From the NCBI RefSeq assembly GCF_900110105.1, contig NZ_FOCL01000020.1, positions 60,639 through 124,638 of the forward strand: a stretch of DNA of 64,000 nucleotides. The letters run 5' to 3'. This DNA is from Mucilaginibacter gossypiicola (GTDB taxonomy: Bacteria > Bacteroidota > Bacteroidia > Sphingobacteriales > Sphingobacteriaceae). Numbering within the stretch: position 1 is the first letter of the stretch; each line of letters opens with the position of its first letter. The translations under genes were made by a program, and so were the position numbers. Under the pieces are notes generated by a model. The model was given only the letters and a program-made list of their open reading frames with translations. It searched no databases and was not told where the DNA came from. This document shows, one piece after another, positions 59,868 through 64,000 of the stretch.

Positions 59868-59949
59868 CGTCATTGCGAGGAACGAAGCAATCGCGATCTG
59901 TACAGAGCCGCTCTGTAAATCGGGGATTGCTTCGTTCCTCGCAATGACG
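59868..59949. repeat. GTCATTGCGAG palindrome family, copy F
   Basis: CGTCATTGCGAGGAACGAAG on the left and its complement ending CTCGCAATGACG on the right, nearly perfect arms. In the convergent M1 peptidase/fmt gap. The left arm is almost identical to copy A. Confidence 0.9.
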
Positions 59950-59983
59950 GTTTTTTATACGTTCTCAGTTGGTAGAGCGTTTT

Positions 59984-60901
59984 TTATAACTTCACGCCCC
60001 TCAAAAAGTCCTCAATACCCATACGTTTCTTACCTTCTAACTGAATATCTTTTAGCGAGATAAAACCATCTTTAGCGGCAAATTTCAAATAGGTTTTGTT
60101 ATCTGTTAAAAAGCCTCCGGGTTGTATGTCTGTTTCCGATAGCTCATACTGTGAGACATAAATTTTCAAATTTTTACCATTAAGCTCGGTATACGCAGTT
60201 GGCACCGGGCTCAAACCACGGATTTTGTTATAAATTGACAAAGTAGGTTGTGCCCAGTCTATCTTGCAATCGTCCTTGAAAATCTTTGGTGCATGCCTCA
60301 ACTCCGTTCCCTCGGCCAGCTGAGCTTGCGGGTGTTCGTTGTAACGGCCGCTTTCAACAGCTTTAACAGTTTTTACCAATAACCCGGCACCTTTGTTCAT
60401 CAGGCGATCATGTAGTTCACCGGCATCTTCATGGCCGGTAAGTGTTATTTTTTCGGTAAACAGGATGTTACCAGTATCAATATCATGTTTTAAAAAGAAG
60501 GTTGTTACGCCGCTTTCTTTTTCACCATTGATAAGTGCCCAGTTGATGGGAGCTGCCCCGCGGTATTGAGGAAGTAGCGATGCATGCAAATTTATGGTGC
60601 CTTTTGGCGGCATGTTCCAAACGGCTTCGGGCAGCATCCTGAAGGCCACCACTACCTGCAAATCGGCCTTAAGTGCTTTCAATTCGGCAATAAAATCTTC
60701 GTTCTTCAATTTTTCGGGTTGCAGCACTTTCAATCCGTTAGCTGCAGCATACTGCTTAACGGCCGATTCACTAACTTTTTGCCCCCTCCCGGCTGGTTTA
60801 TCAGGCGCTGTTATAACAGCCACAATATCACTGCCGGCTTTAATTAAAGCGTCTAACGAGGCAACGGCAAACTGGGGGGTACCCATAAATATAATTCTCA
60901 T
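59984..60901 (-). CDS. fmt: Methionyl-tRNA formyltransferase
   Basis: Formylates initiator Met-tRNA. The 305-residue protein has I-F-M-G-T-P-Q-F-A (4-12), the catalytic asparagine/histidine in N-L-H-A-S-L-L-P-Q-Y-R-G-A-A-P (about 104-118), and D-I-D-T-G-N-I-L (about 141-148) with the catalytic Asp. The C-terminal OB-like tRNA-binding domain (about 205-300) is present. It lies 32 bases after the DUF1343 gene on the same strand. Confidence 0.96.
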   Translation of the reverse strand: MRIIFMGTPQFAVASLDALIKAGSDIVAVITAPDKPAGRGQKVSESAVKQYAAANGLKVLQPEKLKNEDFIAELKALKADLQVVVAFRMLPEAVWNMPPKGTINLHASLLPQYRGAAPINWALINGEKESGVTTFFLKHDIDTGNILFTEKITLTGHEDAGELHDRLMNKGAGLLVKTVKAVESGRYNEHPQAQLAEGTELRHAPKIFKDDCKIDWAQPTLSIYNKIRGLSPVPTAYTELNGKNLKIYVSQYELSETDIQPGGFLTDNKTYLKFAAKDGFISLKDIQLEGKKRMGIEDFLRGVKL

Positions 60902-60933
60902 AGATGTTTAGGTATTAGAGGTGCTTTACTCGG

Positions 60934-62175
60934 TTATTCGTATAGTAAATATTTTTTGCGTATTGTTTTAAAAGCAGTGAGCCCCGGCTGCCAGCTGGCG
61001 CGGATCTCTTCTTCAGTTTTGCCCGTTTCAATTTGCTTCCTTAATTCGGTTGTGCCTGCCAGTTTTATGAAATAAGCATTAAAGAAATGATCCTTATCGG
61101 GGAAAGCATTATATAACTCTAAGAGCCATTTCAGGTTGATTGTGCCCATGCCGGTGATGTCATTTGACGAAATATTTTGCAGATCGATACCAAAACATTC
61201 CTGGTCTTTCTGCGGAGGGTTTTCGCTCATGCCCGGAATACTTTTCGGCGTGAACGAAAAGCTGTATTTGCCTTTTAGTGCCGGGTGCCCTAAAACCGCA
61301 AAAGGAACAAGTGTGCCCCTGCCCAAACTAAAAGTAGTACCCTCAAACAGGCAGGTACTTGGGTATAATAAAATTGATATGGGCGTATTTAAGTTTGGCG
61401 ACGGGTTTACCGGCAAGGTATAAGGCAAATCATGTTTGTAATTAGCCACTTTAATGATCTTTAGTTTGCACTTAACCCCTTTTTTTAACCAGCCTTCGCC
61501 GTTTATCATTTGGGCGTATTCGGCAATGGTCATGCCGTGAGCGATAGGGATGGGGTGCATGCCCACAAACGAACGGTTAATGGTATCCAGGATAGGCCCG
61601 TCAATCAAATATCCGTTTGGATTAGGGCGGTCAAATATCATGAGCTCTACATTATTTTCGGCACAGGCCTCCATTACATAGTGCAGGGTTGATATGTAGG
61701 TGTAAAAGCGCACGCCAACATCCTGAATATCAAATATCATCAGGTCGATGCCTTTCAAATCGGCAGGTGTTGGTTTGTAGTGTTTGTTGCCGTACAGCGA
61801 TATTACGGGCAGGCCGGTTTTAGGGTCCTTTGCATCACCAACCGTAGCGCCATTACTGGCATTACCCCTAAAGCCATGCTCCGGGCCAAAGATCTTTTTT
61901 ACATTCACTCCCGAATGCACCAAACTATCTACACTGGCAGTTAAATTTTTACCAATAACAGAAGTTTGATTAATCACCATCCCGATATTTTTTCCCTTAA
62001 GATAATTAATATAAAGCGGAATTTGATCGGCTCCGGGAATAATAGGGCCGTTTTCTTCATTTTTAGATACAGGTGCTGTTTTGCAGCTTTTGCAACCGGT
62101 TGCCTGGCTGCACGCTGTATTTGCAAGTAAAACTGTTATGAGGGCAAATCGTAAAAAAACACAAATCTTATTCAT
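60934..62175 (-). CDS. DUF1343 / NamZ-like exo-beta-N-acetylmuramidase lipoprotein
   Basis: A 413-residue protein with a lipoprotein signal (L-L-A-N-T-A-C, Cys22). Family blocks are G-M-V-I-N-Q-T-S (about 64-71), F-G-P-E-H-G-F-R-G (about 94-102), D-I-Q-D-V-G-V-R-F-Y-T-Y (about 148-159) and D-R-P-N-P-N-G (about 181-187). NamZ enzymes of this family release terminal N-acetylmuramate from cell-wall fragments; activity here is inferred. Two extra Cys (C-K-S-C near 28-31) are near the lipid anchor. Confidence 0.9.
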   Translation of the reverse strand: MNKICVFLRFALITVLLANTACSQATGCKSCKTAPVSKNEENGPIIPGADQIPLYINYLKGKNIGMVINQTSVIGKNLTASVDSLVHSGVNVKKIFGPEHGFRGNASNGATVGDAKDPKTGLPVISLYGNKHYKPTPADLKGIDLMIFDIQDVGVRFYTYISTLHYVMEACAENNVELMIFDRPNPNGYLIDGPILDTINRSFVGMHPIPIAHGMTIAEYAQMINGEGWLKKGVKCKLKIIKVANYKHDLPYTLPVNPSPNLNTPISILLYPSTCLFEGTTFSLGRGTLVPFAVLGHPALKGKYSFSFTPKSIPGMSENPPQKDQECFGIDLQNISSNDITGMGTINLKWLLELYNAFPDKDHFFNAYFIKLAGTTELRKQIETGKTEEEIRASWQPGLTAFKTIRKKYLLYE

Positions 62176-62261
62176 AAAATATTGAGTTGAAACAATTTTA
62201 AAAGTAGCAGGTTTAACAGCAAAACCGCATATTTGCGAAGGTACAAAAAATCAGTCTGCCA

Positions 62262-63482
62262 TTGAGTTTCGCCTCCTTTATATCAGCCCGCATAACATTT
62301 AAATCAAAACGCACATTTTCAAAACTGATAGTGCGTATTGCAATTATAGGCATTATGCTTGGCCTTGGTGTAATGATACTGTCCCTTGCTATCGTTAAAG
62401 GATTTAAACACGAAATCCGCAATAAAGTTCGCGGCTTTGCCGGGGATATTCGCGTGGTTAAGTTTGATCTGAACAACTCTCTCCAAAGCTCTTCATTTGC
62501 TGCCGACAGCTATTTTGTTAAGCGGGCGCTTAAAAGCCCATTTATTACCCATGTGATGCCGGTGGCTACCAAACCGGGCATTGTTAAGGCTAATAATGAA
62601 ATTGAAGGCGTAGTACTTAAGGGCGTTGATAAAAGCTACGACTGGGGCTACTTTAAAAAAATGATGGTTGCCGGCGATGTGATCAGCTTTGCCGATTCGG
62701 TTGAAGCGCAAAAGGAGATCATGATTTCGCAAACAACGGCCGACAGGCTTAAACTTAAGGTAGGGGATAAGCTGCTGATGTATTTTGTGCAGGAGCCGCT
62801 TCGTAAACGTCAGTTTAAAATTAAAGGGATTTTCAACATCGGCGTTGAAGAAGTTGATAAAACCTTTGTTATTGGTGCGCTATCGCTCATTAACCGCCTT
62901 AATGATTGGAAGCCAAACGAGATAGGCCAATATGAACTGCGCGTGTCTGACTTTGAGCATATCAATGAGGCCGCCAATGCGCTTGATAATGTTTTACCGG
63001 TGAAGTTAAAAGAGTATACTATTGAAGAAGATTACCCTACTATATTTGAATGGCTTAACCTGTTGGATGTAAATTCGGTAGTGATGCTGGTATTGATGGT
63101 GGCAGTTGCCGTTATTAACATGATATCAGCACTGCTGATCATGATCCTCGAGCGCACAGCCATGATAGGTATGTTCAAAGCCATGGGGGCATCTAACTGG
63201 GCCATTCGCAAAGTTTTCCTGATCAATGCCAGTTACCTGATAGGTTTAGGGCTGTTGCTGGGTAATTTGCTTGGGATAGGCCTCGGTTATTTCCAGATGT
63301 ATACCCATTTCTTTAAACTCGACCAGGCATCGTATTACATGACCTTTGTGCCGGTTCAGTTTGACCTTTTCGATATTATAGCCCTGAATATCGGCACCCT
63401 GATCATCTGCCTGCTGGTACTTATCATACCATCAACATTGGTAAGCAGGATTTCGCCGGTAAAGGCTATTCAATTTAAGTAA
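62262..63482 (+). CDS. FtsX/LolE-type ABC transporter permease
   Basis: A 406-residue membrane protein. One helix near the N-terminus (about 22-46), a periplasmic MacB-like domain (about 50-260), then three helices (about 270-400), which is the LolC/LolE/FtsX layout. V-K-G-F-K-H-E-I-R-N-K (about 45-55) is typical of lipoprotein-release permeases. The start is TTG 62262; no ATG is in frame nearby. No ATPase gene is adjacent in the window. Divergent from the DUF1343 lipoprotein gene. Confidence 0.88.
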   Translation: MSFASFISARITFKSKRTFSKLIVRIAIIGIMLGLGVMILSLAIVKGFKHEIRNKVRGFAGDIRVVKFDLNNSLQSSSFAADSYFVKRALKSPFITHVMPVATKPGIVKANNEIEGVVLKGVDKSYDWGYFKKMMVAGDVISFADSVEAQKEIMISQTTADRLKLKVGDKLLMYFVQEPLRKRQFKIKGIFNIGVEEVDKTFVIGALSLINRLNDWKPNEIGQYELRVSDFEHINEAANALDNVLPVKLKEYTIEEDYPTIFEWLNLLDVNSVVMLVLMVAVAVINMISALLIMILERTAMIGMFKAMGASNWAIRKVFLINASYLIGLGLLLGNLLGIGLGYFQMYTHFFKLDQASYYMTFVPVQFDLFDIIALNIGTLIICLLVLIIPSTLVSRISPVKAIQFK

Positions 63483-63663
63483 GTTTAACCATCTGGTAAT
63501 CAAATGGCTGATAGGAGGCATCTACAGATCCCTAAGCTTTTATTGGAGATTAAATTAAAGTAATTAAACAAACAAAGGATCTTAAAATCCCTTCTTGAAG
63601 CTACCGTGTAGGCGCATCTTTTTAATCTTATTATTAATAAAAAAATGTCATATCCTTTAGATT

Positions 63664-63710
63664 AGCTTCAACAGAATAATAGAGGTTATTATTATTGTTG
63701 AAGCTTTCTT
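63664..63710 (+). terminator. Terminator-like hairpin after the permease gene
   Basis: AGCTTCAACA (63664-63673) and TGTTGAAGCT (63696-63705), with inner AATAATA/TATTATT pairing, followed by TTCTTTTTG. It is 180 bases past the stop. Confidence 0.65.
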
Positions 63711-63941
63711 TTTGCTTCTTTTTCTTTGTTAATAACCTGGAGTTTTGTGGAAAAAGTTAACAGCGGTAAAGGCGCATTATTGTCATTTCCAGGCGCAGAG
63801 GCCTATTCGTCGATTTACTCCTTTACCGCTTGTTTTAAACTACGGCATCAAATAGAAATTAGAGTTTACGAGGCTCATTAGTAAGGAATTGATGGTGTTT
63901 AAAACATGTTAACTGTTTACTAACATAAACAGGGTAAAGAT
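63711..63941. other. Spacer leading into an IS110-type element
   Basis: Contains AGCGGTAAAGG (63762-63772) and CCTTTACCGCT (63820-63830), an inverted pair enclosing TGTCATTTCCAGGCGCAGAG, related to the repeat at 33544. Some of the last part is probably the left end of the insertion sequence; its exact border cannot be fixed here. Confidence 0.45.
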
Positions 63942-64000
63942 ATGGAATTTGAATTTTTCATTGGCATTGATGTATCCAAAAGCGAGTTGGATATAGCTGT
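63942..64000 (+). CDS. IS110-family transposase, N-terminal start only
   Basis: Only 19 residues are inside the window: M-E-F-E-F-F-I-G-I-D-V-S-K-S-E-L-D-I-A. The F-I-G-I-D-V-S-K..L-D-I-A signature is the start of the DEDD (RuvC-like) catalytic domain of IS110-family transposases, with the first Asp at residue 10. An AGGGTAAAG sequence precedes ATG 63942. Whether the gene is whole cannot be seen. Confidence 0.8.
   Translation, partial: MEFEFFIGIDVSKSELDIA

Noticed and set aside
1..64000. tRNA, rRNA or known riboswitch in the gaps
   Set aside because: No cloverleaf with a GTTC-type T-arm, no rRNA segments and no conserved riboswitch cores were seen when reading the intergenic regions; a covariance-model search was not possible.

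Overview
The window is a stretch of chromosome from a member of the Bacteroidota, most likely a Sphingobacteriaceae-type organism close to Mucilaginibacter or Pedobacter (inference from gene content). Supporting signs are the bamA-skp-skp-murI order, SusC-like motifs (a VVVVGYG block after a carboxypeptidase-regulatory-like domain), DUF4783-nadC, bacillithiol deacetylase BshB1, a DUF1343/NamZ lipoprotein, L-lysine 6-transaminase, and many copies of the Bacteroidota -7 promoter element TAnnTTTG. No rRNA, tRNA or CRISPR array was recognised.

Layout. 1-3.9 kb: end of bamA, three OmpH/Skp periplasmic chaperone genes (the last two a recent tandem duplication that includes the terminator), and murI. 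4.2-14.8 kb: membrane-arm genes of respiratory complex I (nuoH-I-J-K-L-M-N), interrupted by two envelope-protein genes, one between nuoK and nuoL and one between nuoM and nuoN. 14.8-25 kb: ammonium channel, Kup potassium transporter, AlkB-like DNA repair enzyme, secreted amidohydrolase, a long PurF-type enzyme, LysE-type exporter. 25-36 kb: sugar MFS transporter, dCMP deaminase-like protein, cytidylate kinase, ArfB-like GGQ protein, LpxR-like outer-membrane enzyme, Lon protease, TPR protein, a lipoprotein overlapping phosphoglycerate mutase gpmI. 36-45.5 kb: DUF4783-nadC-plsY-M48 peptidase-DUF2071 block, a complete IS200-type/REP-associated element, lipoprotein, DUF3050, a PabC-like class IV aminotransferase, RluD-type pseudouridine synthase, ACC deaminase/D-cysteine desulfhydrase-like enzyme. 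45.5-64 kb: PAS/GAF histidine kinase, lysine 6-transaminase, an unknown small protein, DUF4294-gpx-bshB1, RelA/SpoT, Fur-family regulator, purA, pabB, M1 peptidase, fmt, DUF1343 lipoprotein, FtsX-like permease, and the start of an IS110-family transposase.

Most of this is housekeeping. The unusual material lies in three places. (1) The gaps between genes: six copies of a GTCATTGCGAG... palindrome, several long hairpins built from short repeated words that differ from locus to locus, and a transposase bracketed by nested palindromes with a compensatory base-pair change. (2) Promoter architecture: TAnnTTTG boxes sit only 3-4 bases before the start codon of several genes (murI, arfB-like, bshB1, pabB, gpmI), predicting leaderless mRNAs; in murI the box is inside the T-tail of the preceding terminator. 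(3) The complex I operon, where both inserted genes carry pieces resembling SusC/TonB-receptor plug modules.

Limits: all family assignments are by eye from motifs, without database searches; protein boundaries and promoter calls were not tested.
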